From DASRHT01 sp035650355 (GTDB lineage: Bacteria; Chloroflexota; Ktedonobacteria; Ktedonobacterales; Ktedonobacteraceae): 64,000 nucleotides of DNA. The translations under genes and the position numbers were made by a program. Of this stretch, positions 1 through 8,794 are shown in pieces. The DNA is taken from contig DASRHT010000081.1 in NCBI GenBank assembly GCA_035650355.1, forward strand, positions 20,033 through 84,032. The letters are read 5' to 3'. The notes below the pieces were generated by a model. The model ran no database searches. It saw only the letters and a program-made list of their open reading frames with translations, and was not told the origin of the DNA. How positions within the stretch are numbered: position 1 is the first letter of the stretch; every line of letters begins with the position of its first letter.

Positions 1-1325
1 CGGATACCTTTGGCGGTTAGCTCCCAGCGATTGCCTTTTTTCTGGATATAACCGGCCTCCTCCAGCATCTTCATCAACTCTTTGAGCTGCTCAATGGACT
101 GGTACTCTTCGTCACCAAGCAACTCTTTCACCTTCTCGCTATCAATCGCCTCCAGATCGTCCAGGCGGCGAGCTTCCTGGAACTGGTCCTCCAGTCCCTC
201 CATCTGCTGCAAGCGACCCATCATACGCATAGCCTCGTTGAGCGGCAGGGACTCGTTGCCGCGAAACGGGAAGCGGGTGCGCGTCTGCTCGCTTGGAGCC
301 AGCATTTCGAGGTTCTGTGCCAGTTCCATCAGGTCAACGCGGATACGATCATCGCCCATGAGCTGTTCCATCAGCTCTTGCAGCTCTTGCCGCTGCTCCG
401 GCGATAGGTTATCGAGGATGCCTTGCATGGCAGCCATCTGCTGCTGCATTTGCTCAATCAAGTCATCCAGGCTATTGACCCCGGGGAAATACTGACCGTG
501 CTTTTGCATAAACGAATCGAAATCCGGCTCACGGCCCTCCTGGCGCTCGCGCAGCATTTTGTTCAGGTCGCGGATCATCTCGCGCATCCTGGCAATATCC
601 TCGGGAGTCATATTCTGCAAGGATTGCTGCATGCCCTGGAAAAACTGCTGCATCATCTGCTGTTGCAAGCTCTCCATCAACTCTTTGAACTTCTCGCGCG
701 CCTCGTCGTCCATGAAGTCATACTCGGAGAGGCCCTTGATCTGACCAGGAATATCCTTTGGCAAGTTATCAAGATAGTCCTGTTTGCGTTTTGCGATACT
801 CTCCAGCATCCTCTTCATCTGTTCGGGAGAGAGGCCGCCATCCTGTCCTGATTGGCCTTGCTGACCACTTTGAGACTGACTGCCAGCTTGCGGCTGCTGT
901 CCCTGTTGAGATTGCTGCCCGGACTGACCACTTTGCGGTTGATTTTCTGATGGAGCTTGCTGGGTACCTTGTTCATTCTGATTATCGAGGCGGTGTTGAA
1001 TGCCTTCGCGTTCTAGCTGCTTGATCTCTTCTAGCTTCTCGCGCAGGTCATCCATCACACCGGAGGCCATATTGTAGCGGTTAAGCTGCTCGCGACGGCT
1101 CTCGCGCATGCGCTCCATCATTTCGCGCAAGCCCATAGCGCGGCGTCCGTCCTCGCCCCTGATGCCTTCCTGCATCAACCGTTTAAGCGCCTGTTGCAGG
1201 TTGCCATTCTCCAGGTAGTCATCGGAGAGAGCTTTTAGAACGTCGTCGGCATCCAGACCCTCAAGGCGCTGCGTCCCGTCCCAGCGTGAGTACCCATAGC
1301 GATTTCTGTAAAAGCGTTCGAACAT
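1..1325 (-). CDS. MoxR-partner protein, probably VWA/CoxE-like (C-terminus outside window)
   Basis: The frame is open from an ATG at 1325 to the window edge, giving 441 residues without a stop. The visible part is highly charged and helical. It carries a Gln/Ser/Gly-rich linker at about residues 115-165 and a Met/Gln-rich helical stretch at about 205-300, and no transmembrane segment. It begins 20 bases after the MoxR-like ATPase and is read in the same direction, so the two are probably one operon. In known families, a MoxR ATPase followed by a long charged protein ending in a VWA domain acts as a chaperone-like or metal-insertion pair. The VWA metal site itself would lie outside the window and is inferred only from the pairing. 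The start is supported by its position just after the upstream stop. Confidence 0.7.
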   Translation of the reverse strand, partial: MFERFYRNRYGYSRWDGTQRLEGLDADDVLKALSDDYLENGNLQQALKRLMQEGIRGEDGRRAMGLREMMERMRESRREQLNRYNMASGVMDDLREKLEEIKQLEREGIQHRLDNQNEQGTQQAPSENQPQSGQSGQQSQQGQQPQAGSQSQSGQQGQSGQDGGLSPEQMKRMLESIAKRKQDYLDNLPKDIPGQIKGLSEYDFMDDEAREKFKELMESLQQQMMQQFFQGMQQSLQNMTPEDIARMREMIRDLNKMLRERQEGREPDFDSFMQKHGQYFPGVNSLDDLIEQMQQQMAAMQGILDNLSPEQRQELQELMEQLMGDDRIRVDLMELAQNLEMLAPSEQTRTRFPFRGNESLPLNEAMRMMGRLQQMEGLEDQFQEARRLDDLEAIDSEKVKELLGDEEYQSIEQLKELMKMLEEAGYIQKKGNRWELTAKGI

Positions 1326-1345
1326 AGCGCGTGATCCTTTTAGTG

Positions 1346-2749
1346 TTAGCGCCGATAGTGTACCTTCCCTCTGACATCATCTTTATTCAGACGCCGATTC
1401 AGGTGCAACCCTTCGAGAATGAACTCGATGGCGGAAGCGATACTGGCCGGGCTACCACGCCCATTCACCTTATCAATAGCCTTACTCAAACCGCCGACTT
1501 TAGAAAGCTGGTTGACGTAGTCCATCGAGGGCATATCGTCGCCCACCTGGACGTTCAATCCCCGTTCAAAGCCTGCCAGGAGCTGGTCAAATTCGCGTGG
1601 GTCAAAGTAATTGCTAAAGACGCTAAGAATCGCGGCATTGATCAGCTTTTGTACGACACGATCTTCTTTTATATCACCAACAGCATCCAGTTCGATCTTG
1701 CCGCAGGTTGAGGCCATAATGGCCGATAGATCACTAATACGTGGCGCAATAGAGCGTTCTTTCAACCGCAGAGCGCGCCGGCTGGCATTACTGAGCACGT
1801 TCTCGTAGTTTGAAACGGAGACACGGACGCTGACGCCTGAACGCTGACTAATGTCGTTGCTGCGGCGCGCCAGATGAGTAACCTCCGCAATGATCTCCTT
1901 CATGAAACCAGGGAAGATGACCTCCATGCCCTCAGTGATGAAGTGATTGCTCTCGGACTCCATGATTTGAATTTCATGTTCGAGAGAATGCGGGTAGTGG
2001 GTACGAATTTCTGAGCCAACGCGGTCCTTCAGTGGGGTAATGATGCGTCCACGGTTAGTATAATCCTCCGGGTTGGCGCTGGCAACCACATAGACGTCGA
2101 GTGGAAGACGGATCTTATAGCCGCGAATCTGCACATCGCGCTCTTCCATAATGTTGAGCAAGCCTACTTGAATACGTTCTGCCAGATCGGGCAGTTCATT
2201 GATGCAGAAAATACCACGATTGGTGCGCGGGATCATGCCATAGTGAATGGTCAGTTCGTCCGAGAGGTATCGGCCTTCGGCGACGCGAACGGGATCTACC
2301 TCACCGACAAGATCGGAAATGGTGATATCTGGCGTTGCTAACTTCTCGCCATAGCGCCGGTCACGCGGAAGCCAAGCGATCTCCACCTGGTCGCCCTGTA
2401 TTTCTACCTTATCGCGGCACGCCTTGCAGATCGGCTCAAAGGGATTGTCGTTAATCTCGCAACCAGCAATGATCGGCACAACCTCATCTAGCAAGTTGAC
2501 GAGACTGCGTGCCATGCGTGTTTTGGCCTGACCACGCTCGCCAAGAAAGATGATGTCCTGACCGGAGAGGATGGCATTCTCAACTTGAGGAATAACAGTT
2601 TCCTCGTAGCCAACCACTCCCGGAAACAAGTCTTCTCCATTACGAATCTTCAGGATGAGATTTTTCCGCATCTCTTCCTTCACAGGAAGAACCCTATAGC
2701 CACTTTCACGCAACTCACCAATAGTGCGCGGTCGAGTAGTTGTGGTCAT
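1346..2749 (-). CDS. MoxR/BchI-type AAA+ ATPase
   Basis: This 467-residue ATPase resembles the magnesium-chelatase subunit I/MoxR group. A Walker A variant GERGQAKT is at about residues 70-77. A Walker B-like stretch IFCINELPDL follows at about 185, and the sensor segment VVASANPEDYTNRG is at about 222. A Cys-rich insertion with CKAC lies between Walker A and B at about residue 108. Such ATPases remodel or activate a partner protein, normally a VWA protein encoded next door, which fits the downstream gene. It is divergent from the permease at 3332. The Met start at 2749 follows a weak ribosome-binding site. The substrate is unknown, and metal chelation proper is not supported because no porphyrin genes are nearby. 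Confidence 0.85.
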   Translation of the reverse strand: MTTTTRPRTIGELRESGYRVLPVKEEMRKNLILKIRNGEDLFPGVVGYEETVIPQVENAILSGQDIIFLGERGQAKTRMARSLVNLLDEVVPIIAGCEINDNPFEPICKACRDKVEIQGDQVEIAWLPRDRRYGEKLATPDITISDLVGEVDPVRVAEGRYLSDELTIHYGMIPRTNRGIFCINELPDLAERIQVGLLNIMEERDVQIRGYKIRLPLDVYVVASANPEDYTNRGRIITPLKDRVGSEIRTHYPHSLEHEIQIMESESNHFITEGMEVIFPGFMKEIIAEVTHLARRSNDISQRSGVSVRVSVSNYENVLSNASRRALRLKERSIAPRISDLSAIMASTCGKIELDAVGDIKEDRVVQKLINAAILSVFSNYFDPREFDQLLAGFERGLNVQVGDDMPSMDYVNQLSKVGGLSKAIDKVNGRGSPASIASAIEFILEGLHLNRRLNKDDVRGKVHYRR

Positions 2750-3331
2750 TCAGTTTTATGCTACCTTTCTTGGGGATTGGCTCGTGTGATGCATGTCTGG
2801 GACTGAGGGCTAATTGACCGACCCTGCATGATCCTACGGTACCAAAAACAGGTGGAACCATACTTGATTCTACAGCCTGACGCGAGAAAACGCAAGGGTA
2901 TTCAACGAAAATGGTTTAATCTCATCAACATGGATGCGAACTTAGGAGAAGAGAACTAAAAATTTTCTCAAGAAATCGCTCATAATCCTCAAAATAAACT
3001 CAATAATACAGCCCAAATGCTAAAATTTCTCCTTGTAAAAAGGGGTGATTTCCTCAAAATAAGCTCAATAATAGCAGAAAAGCACTAAAAATATCCTCAA
3101 AAATCCGATCAAAAAAATTTTACTTGTGCAAGTTTACTGTGCTACACTATGTACCAAACATAGCTCCGATTACGTGCTAAATAAAGCGGCATCAGTCGCG
3201 AGAAAGGCAAGTAATGTTCAGGCAAAGGGGAAATAACTACTATCCTACCCTTTTATCTAGCAACAGAGCTATATACCCCGATCATATACTTTTAGGAGGT
3301 TGTTTTCCTTTATAAGGGATAACACACAAGT
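2750..3331. other. Divergent AT-rich intergenic region
   Basis: This is a 582-base gap between two divergently read genes, so it should hold both promoters. Its centre is very AT-rich and contains the 64-65 base tandem repeat listed separately. The right third, about 3150-3330, is a long potential leader of the permease and ends in AGGAGG about 30 bases before the start codon. A cyclic-di-AMP riboswitch was looked for there and its conserved blocks were not seen. No gene was recognised. Confidence 0.5.
2956..3110. repeat. AT-rich tandem repeat, period 64-65 bp, about 2.3 copies
   Basis: The units start with CTAAAA at 2956, 3020 and 3085. A 23-base core recurs at 2986-3008 and 3051-3073 with one mismatch (AAACTC versus AAGCTC), exactly 65 bases apart. 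The third unit is incomplete. The array lies between divergent genes, so it could bind a regulator or simply be a slippage product. No function can be read from the sequence. Confidence 0.65.
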
Positions 3332-5362
3332 ATGGCAAAGGAATCTGCGACGCAAAACTCATCATATGCGGCTCATGAAGATGAGCACGTAAGCAAGAGT
3401 AGTATGCTAGGCCCAATTCTCTGCTGGGCGGTCGTTTTTGCAGACATCGGCACCTCTGTCTACTACACACCTGGCATTCTCTATCAAACAGTTCAAGGAC
3501 TCGCCGGTTTTTTTGTGTTCCTGACGATGTCTGTTTTTGTGTTGCTCACGTTAAAATATGCTGAGGTCACCCACCGCTTCCCCCAGGGTGGTGGCGTCGT
3601 AACGGTTGCCGCACAGGCGATTGGTTCCTGGTGGGGAGCCCTGGGAGGCATGTTTATCCTGGTTGATTATTTCCTTACAGCGGCTATCAGTTGCCTATCA
3701 GGTATTTTTTATTTAAGCGTGGTCGCGCCAGCTATTGGCCCATATGCCTTATGGATTACCATTGGCGTCCTGATCCTGTTAGGCATTTTGAACTGGATCG
3801 GCATCAGTGAAAGCGCACGCGTCAGCCTGGTCGGAGCCGTCATTGCCTTTGTCAGCGATCTTGCGATTCTTTTCACCATATTCTCTCATATATCTTTTGC
3901 TGAGTTTTTATCCTTATTCCCCAAAATGTTCGCCAGCCACTCGCTCACGGGCTACTCTTTGCTGGCAGGGTTCGCAGGCTCCTTCCTTGCATTTTCGGGA
4001 CTGGAAAGCATTTCGCAGCTCTCACCCGTGATGAGGCAACCCCACAAGAAGGTTGCGGGTCAGGCACTTTTGCTGGTGGTGCTGACCATCGGCATTACCA
4101 GCCCGTTATTAACCATGCTTTCGACTATTCTGCTCCCTGAGGTGGCGAAGAATGCCGACACATCGACACAAATTATCTCTCTGCTAGCAGGCCATTGGGG
4201 CAACATCGTCTTACAGACGGAGGTTGCGATCAGCGCCAGTGCGCTGCTTGTGTTTGCCAGTAATACAGCTATTATTGGAGCTTACCACGTATTCATGGCG
4301 CTTTCGCGCATGGAGTTTCTGCCAGATTTTATTCTTAGGCGCAACAAATTGCGTGGCACACCTCATTACTCTATCCTGCTTGCTACAGTCATCCCAATTG
4401 CGGTCTTGATCGCTGTAGCGGGCAATATCAATCTCCTGGGAGATATGTACGCGTTTGGTCTCCTGGGGGCCTTTACGCTCACTTGCCTGGGCCTGGATAT
4501 TGTGCGCTATCGTGACTGGAGAAAGGCCAATCTTGTTTCCAGAATCAGGTCATATGGACGACGCAATGGGAGAACCCATGCCGGCGAGAGCGAAGAGGTG
4601 CTTGCTTCTTTAACGCATGGTCACTTGAATGGTCAGGCTTCTGGCCCGATAGAGGCCAGAGGGCAGATAATCCACAAAGAAGAGGTGGAGCCGAAAAGCC
4701 TCTGGTTCAAAATTGATTTTTTCCTCGGTGTGCTTACCACATTCCTGGTTGGCCTTGCCTGGTCAACAAATCTGGTCACCAAACCGCTGGCAACCGCATT
4801 TGGCGGTTCCGTCGCGCTGCTGGGGATGGGCGTTGCCTATGTAAACTATGCCCGCTACAGACAAAAAGGGCGCATCCCTGTTCCTATGGCCGTAACGCGC
4901 ATCGAAGAACGCCTCCCTGGTTCTGTCCTGGCTGTGCTGATGCAGGACAATCCCTACAATGATGCCGTTATCCGAGGTGCAGTCAACAGCGCAGAAGAGA
5001 ATGGGCCGGTGATATTCCTGTATCTTACTAAATACCAGCCGCGCGAAACCGCTCCACGCATGATGGAAATCGTTGATCCGTATCTAGAGGATCAACAAGC
5101 TAAAGCGGACTTTAGTAAAGCAGAAGGTCTGGCGCTCAAAGCCCACATCCCCACGCGCAAATATGTCTATCTGCACCAGGAGCCGGATATTGTCTCCCAG
5201 GTCTGGCAATTTGTCCGCCCTCATGATATAGTTGTGGCAGCAGAAGATAGCGAACGTTTCAAAGATATCAACCCGGATCGTATTCGCTACGAAATCACAC
5301 CAAAAGGCAAGGTCGCTCACCTGCTCAAAGAGTGGAAGAATCCAGAGCCATTAGTGTCTTAA
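3332..5362 (+). CDS. APC-superfamily permease with cytosolic UspA-like C-terminal domain
   Basis: This 676-residue protein has about twelve hydrophobic segments in residues 25-420. The first carries DIGTSVYYTPGILY, typical of the amino acid/polyamine/cation (APC) superfamily. A hydrophilic loop at about 405-455 is followed by two more membrane segments. From about residue 530 there is a soluble alpha/beta domain (VLAVLMQDNPYNDAVIRGAV, then a buried VIFLYLT strand) resembling universal-stress-protein or regulatory domains on such transporters. The substrate is uncertain: amino acid or potassium uptake are both known for similar architectures. The ATG at 3332 follows a strong AGGAGG, but at unusually long spacing. 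It stands alone behind a long leader and is followed closely by the lipoprotein gene. Confidence 0.8.
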   Translation: MAKESATQNSSYAAHEDEHVSKSSMLGPILCWAVVFADIGTSVYYTPGILYQTVQGLAGFFVFLTMSVFVLLTLKYAEVTHRFPQGGGVVTVAAQAIGSWWGALGGMFILVDYFLTAAISCLSGIFYLSVVAPAIGPYALWITIGVLILLGILNWIGISESARVSLVGAVIAFVSDLAILFTIFSHISFAEFLSLFPKMFASHSLTGYSLLAGFAGSFLAFSGLESISQLSPVMRQPHKKVAGQALLLVVLTIGITSPLLTMLSTILLPEVAKNADTSTQIISLLAGHWGNIVLQTEVAISASALLVFASNTAIIGAYHVFMALSRMEFLPDFILRRNKLRGTPHYSILLATVIPIAVLIAVAGNINLLGDMYAFGLLGAFTLTCLGLDIVRYRDWRKANLVSRIRSYGRRNGRTHAGESEEVLASLTHGHLNGQASGPIEARGQIIHKEEVEPKSLWFKIDFFLGVLTTFLVGLAWSTNLVTKPLATAFGGSVALLGMGVAYVNYARYRQKGRIPVPMAVTRIEERLPGSVLAVLMQDNPYNDAVIRGAVNSAEENGPVIFLYLTKYQPRETAPRMMEIVDPYLEDQQAKADFSKAEGLALKAHIPTRKYVYLHQEPDIVSQVWQFVRPHDIVVAAEDSERFKDINPDRIRYEITPKGKVAHLLKEWKNPEPLVS

Positions 5363-5400
5363 ACCTCTGGTCGCTTACAAAGCGCAAGGCTATAATATAC

Positions 5401-6732
5401 ATGAAACAACGACGCATCGGGCTATTATTACTTTTGCTCCTGGTCAACCTGGTCGCATGCAGCCCGGGCCACCTGGGCAGCAATGTGATTGCTTTTATAC
5501 GTGATGGGCAGTTATGGACGATTGACCCCGATGGAGCCAACGCCTTCGCGGTTTTCTCCGCGAACATCCCTGTCATCGGGTATAACTGGTCTCCTAATCA
5601 CCAATTGCTCGCGTTTCGTACCCTGGACTCAGATTTTGCCAAAACTCCGGCAGCGAAAAATCTTGCCTCCGCTGCCATCACCGGGCTGATTGGAGACGAG
5701 CCCAGCACAGTTAATACTATCGGGGTCGATGGCGGCACGCCTATTCCCATCGCTTTTTCCAGCCCGGATGTCGCCTATAGTAACCCTATGTGGGCAATTA
5801 CTAACGCACGCCTACTCTACCGCCAGTCCCCCAAACAACCCCCTCGTCATCTCAACGACGTGATCTGGTGGGTATCACAAAACGACCAGCCGGGAGGCAT
5901 TGCAATCAAATCACTCCCCAATAGCTACTCCATCCCGTCCCTATCATATCAAAAACAGATGGCTATAGGAAATTCAGAGCATGGCATATTCACGACGACG
6001 CTGGCCGGTACGAATTTGCGAGATATTTCAACGGGCCCGCTTCCAGGTCATCCCCTACCAGCCACTCTGGAGCGTGTATTATGGCAGCCTGCACATCAGG
6101 ACGCCAGCTTTTTATATGCTGTCCCTGCCCCATCACATGGCTCGTCTACAGGGCAACTTATGGTACAATTGATCCTGGGGACCGTGAATGGTCAGACTAC
6201 CGTGCTTACCACATGCACCTGCGTTCAATTTTCCTGGTCGCCTGATGGCAACCATCTTCTCTATAGTACAGGAACCACTTATACTATAAATAACCTCAGC
6301 GATCACACCTCTTTTGATATTGGCGGGGCAGCCAACAGTGTGCCTTACTGGTCACCGGATAGTCAGTTTCTTTTGCTTGATGGGCAGCACACTCTCACAC
6401 TGGTACGAGTTGCAACGCAGCAACGGACGCTCTTGCTTAGCGATGATGCATCAGCCGCTGTGGGAACCTCCAACGCCCCACAACCAGCCGCCTCAACGCT
6501 ATTGCAACCAACAGCTAACAGCTTATGGGCAGCCGATAGCCGCCATTTTCTCTTTCTAACTCGTGGGCGCTTACAATGGCAGGGGCAGCCGTTAAAAAGC
6601 GGTCAAGGGCTTTATACTGTGGCAATCGACAATCTTGGTCACCCTCAAGGCTTGCCCGGCGTGGTAGATCAGGGCAAGGATACGCAACCGGGGTGGACAT
6701 ATCAAGATGCCAACACGTCATTTCTGTATTAA
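5401..6732 (+). CDS. Beta-propeller (TolB/WD40-like) lipoprotein
   Basis: The ATG at 5401 gives a clear lipoprotein signal: KQRRIG, a Leu-rich core and the lipobox LVAC with Cys at about residue 20. That makes this start far better than the upstream in-frame one at 5332. The mature part has repeated short motifs such as YNWSPNH, FSWSPDGNHLLYS and PYWSPDSQFLLLD, which mark TolB-like or PD40 propeller blades. It is therefore expected to be membrane-anchored on the outer face and to bind a partner. It starts 38 bases after the permease, with an AAGG upstream, and may be co-transcribed with it. The partner is not known. Confidence 0.8.
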   Translation: MKQRRIGLLLLLLLVNLVACSPGHLGSNVIAFIRDGQLWTIDPDGANAFAVFSANIPVIGYNWSPNHQLLAFRTLDSDFAKTPAAKNLASAAITGLIGDEPSTVNTIGVDGGTPIPIAFSSPDVAYSNPMWAITNARLLYRQSPKQPPRHLNDVIWWVSQNDQPGGIAIKSLPNSYSIPSLSYQKQMAIGNSEHGIFTTTLAGTNLRDISTGPLPGHPLPATLERVLWQPAHQDASFLYAVPAPSHGSSTGQLMVQLILGTVNGQTTVLTTCTCVQFSWSPDGNHLLYSTGTTYTINNLSDHTSFDIGGAANSVPYWSPDSQFLLLDGQHTLTLVRVATQQRTLLLSDDASAAVGTSNAPQPAASTLLQPTANSLWAADSRHFLFLTRGRLQWQGQPLKSGQGLYTVAIDNLGHPQGLPGVVDQGKDTQPGWTYQDANTSFLY

Positions 6733-6810
6733 GCAGGATCAATGAGAAGTACAAGCGCATTTTGCGCAGACTGCTATTTTTTAGATAGCAAGATGGAGGT
6801 GTATTGCAAT

Positions 6811-6996
6811 ATGCATAAGTCAGGTCCAAAGAATCAATCGTTCGATGCAGTAGAAGATGATAATGAATATGATACAATGGAGCTTCTAGAGCGTCTGGAA
6901 ACGTTGCGCGAAGACATGGAGGATCTTGGTGTTACCACGCTGGCGGAGGTGATCCAGCGTATCGAAGAGCTGCATCGACAAATGGATGAGGCGTAA
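6811..6996 (+). CDS. Small acidic coiled-coil protein (61 aa), unknown function
   Basis: The ATG at 6811 sits nine bases after a GGAGG. The longer in-frame start at 6742 lacks a binding site. The product is strongly acidic and helical, with a heptad-like run LLERLETLREDMEDLG and later IQRIEELHRQMDEA. It has no membrane segment or cysteine. It follows the lipoprotein gene and ends just before a terminator hairpin, so it may be the last gene of that unit. I do not recognise the family. Confidence 0.6.
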   Translation: MHKSGPKNQSFDAVEDDNEYDTMELLERLETLREDMEDLGVTTLAEVIQRIEELHRQMDEA

Positions 6997-7016
6997 GGTC
7001 ACATGAACTGCTCAGG

Positions 7017-7055
7017 GGGTAAGCGTGTGCAGCAACTGCCATACGCTTACCCTTT
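7017..7055 (+). terminator. Rho-independent terminator
   Basis: A perfect 10-bp stem GGGTAAGCGT / ACGCTTACCC with a 14-base loop is followed by TTT. It closes the permease/lipoprotein/small acidic protein unit and faces the end of the convergent cupredoxin gene. Confidence 0.65.
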
Positions 7056-7075
7056 CAATTCAAATAAGAAGAATG

Positions 7076-7546
7076 CTACGCAGTTACCGTGATAGTTCCT
7101 GTAGCACTACTAGTAGCACCTTCTGGTTGATTATTTTGCCTCTGTACCAGAGTACTTGTATAGGTATAGGTACCGGCAGTGCTAAAAGTCATATGAAAGG
7201 TGTTATCAGTAGAACCACTACGTGGAACAATGCTCGACGAGGAAAAAACACCTGAAGGAGTGCTCGCCAGCAAGTGGTTTTCGTCTGAATTATTGACCCA
7301 TTTAACGGTTGTTCCGGCTTTGATCGTCATGGTCTGAGGATCGAAAGCGTAAATATCATGCCCTCCAGCTTTCTCAGTGATCGTGATAGTTACGACATTG
7401 CCTGATGAGGTGTTTGAGCTGGATGAAGAAGTCGCCGGGGAGCCTGCACCACCACAAGCGGTAACGATCAGGGCCAGGATCAGCAAACAAAACGATGTTG
7501 TCCAGATGACCGCCTGGCGGGTTGGTTGAACGAAAGATTTTGGCAT
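7076..7546 (-). CDS. Cupredoxin-fold lipoprotein lacking the usual copper ligands
   Basis: The ATG at 7546 follows AGGAG and opens a lipoprotein signal ending in the lipobox VTAC, then a Ser/Thr-rich spacer. The mature domain has the plastocyanin/azurin pattern: VTITITEKAG, a strand with TIKAGTTVKWVN, and a GTYTYTSTL segment where copper proteins carry the Cys-His-Met loop. Here Cys is replaced by Ser and no His or Met follows, so a normal type 1 copper site is not expected. The His of DENHLLA is the only likely ligand left. The paralogue at 40199-40657 keeps all four ligands. It may be a structural or degenerate relative, with the fold call more secure than any function. Confidence 0.75.
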   Translation of the reverse strand: MPKSFVQPTRQAVIWTTSFCLLILALIVTACGGAGSPATSSSSSNTSSGNVVTITITEKAGGHDIYAFDPQTMTIKAGTTVKWVNNSDENHLLASTPSGVFSSSSIVPRSGSTDNTFHMTFSTAGTYTYTSTLVQRQNNQPEGATSSATGTITVTA

Positions 7547-7940
7547 ACGAAATATGCTCCTTTCATAGAATCGAAGGACAACTGACGAGTCGTTATCAGG
7601 TTGTCCGCTTGTCTTTCCGGCAATTGTAACAATTGCCAGAATCATCATTCACAAATAAGGGGAGTAGTGTAATGAAGAATCGTCTCTCACCATACTCCTT
7701 TTACCCGGTATGCTCCTGTTACTCGTTCGCTCAATAGAAGCAAAACATGTGCTAATATGCATACCAGATTATTCTGCTCTATCCTGCTTTGTTCTAGACC
7801 AGAATATTTTATTTTGTGACTACTGGAGGGATAATACTACACACTTTCTTTTTTTTCGCATACCAGGCTCTCCCCTTTAGCATGAAAGTACTATTGCGAG
7901 AAAAGCAACCTCCGCCAGGGCGCCTCGCTACTAGTAACAA
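7547..7940. other. Intergenic region without recognised gene
   Basis: This stretch lies upstream of the cupredoxin gene (read leftward) and downstream of the liv operon. It holds T-rich tracts and presumably the cupredoxin promoter, but no convincing hexamer pair or small gene was seen. Confidence 0.4.
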
Positions 7941-7976
7941 TTTATAAAGAGGCCCTGGCAAATACGCCAGAGCCTC
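7941..7976 (-). terminator. Terminator of the liv operon
   Basis: An 11-bp stem with one mismatch (GAGGC-CTGGC pairing with GCCAG-GCCTC) has a 6-base loop. Reading leftward it is followed by TTTATAAATT. It lies about 35 bases after livF. Confidence 0.6.
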
Positions 7977-8009
7977 CTGCAATGCTGTTTTTATCAGGAA
8001 CTATAGTGG

Positions 8010-8717
8010 TTAGCCGCCCCCCAGGTATGCCTGACGCACCAGATCATTTGTCAGAAGATTGTTTGCAGTATCGCTCAGCACAATTTTGCCCGTTTGTAGC
8101 ACATATCCACGATCTGCCAGGCTCAACGCCATAGAAGCATTTTGCTCCACCAGAAAGATTGTCACGCCTTCGGAGCGAATTCGCAGAATCGTATTAAATA
8201 CCGTCTCCACCAGAATGGGTGAGAGTCCCATTGAGGGCTCATCCATACAAATCATCTTCGGGCGAGACATCAAAGCGCGACCCATTGCCAGCATCTGTTG
8301 TTCTCCGCCGGACATCGTTCCTGCGACCTGTTTCAGACGTTCCTGGATACGGGGAAAAACCTGACAGACATGATCGAGATCTTCTTTAATCTCAGCTCTG
8401 TTGCGACGGCTATATGCGCCCATCTCAAGGTTTTCAAGCACGGTCATACGAGGAAAAATGCGGCGCGCTTCAGGTACCAACGACAGACCGGAGCTAACAA
8501 TGTCGCCGGTCAGTTTGCGCTCAATTGGCTGCTCTTCAAATAAAACGGAGCCGGCGCGAGGGCGAACCAATCCAAATATTGTCTTCATGGTCGTGGTCTT
8601 GCCAGCCGCATTTGCGCCTAGCAGACACACGATCTCCCCCTTGTTCACTTCAAGCGAAACATCTTGCAGGATGTGGCTTGGGCCATAATAGGTATTTACA
8701 TTGACGAGTTTTAACAT
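8010..8717 (-). CDS. livF: Branched-chain amino acid ABC transporter ATPase LivF
   Basis: One of the two ATPases that drive high-affinity branched-chain amino acid import. Walker A GANAAGKT is at residues 34-41, the Q-loop region follows, the signature MSGGEQQ is at about 135, and Walker B ICMDEPSMGL is at about 158. The length of 235 is normal for LivF, which is shorter than LivG. The start at 8717 is chosen because TGAGG lies seven bases upstream; an ATG at 8729 would overlap that site. It is the last gene of livKHMGF, ending just before a terminator. The substrate class is inferred from the operon; other small amino acids or amides are possible. Confidence 0.92.
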   Translation of the reverse strand: MLKLVNVNTYYGPSHILQDVSLEVNKGEIVCLLGANAAGKTTTMKTIFGLVRPRAGSVLFEEQPIERKLTGDIVSSGLSLVPEARRIFPRMTVLENLEMGAYSRRNRAEIKEDLDHVCQVFPRIQERLKQVAGTMSGGEQQMLAMGRALMSRPKMICMDEPSMGLSPILVETVFNTILRIRSEGVTIFLVEQNASMALSLADRGYVLQTGKIVLSDTANNLLTNDLVRQAYLGGG

Positions 8718-8794
8718 TGTAAACCTCATAGTTCCCGCCGTGGCTTTTCAGAAAAGCAGGAAAGCCATGCAGAGAACATCGTCTCCCCTCTGAA

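Noticed and set aside
3150..3331. Possible cyclic-di-AMP riboswitch before the permease
   Set aside because: The conserved blocks of the ydaO/yuaA motif could not be found in the leader.
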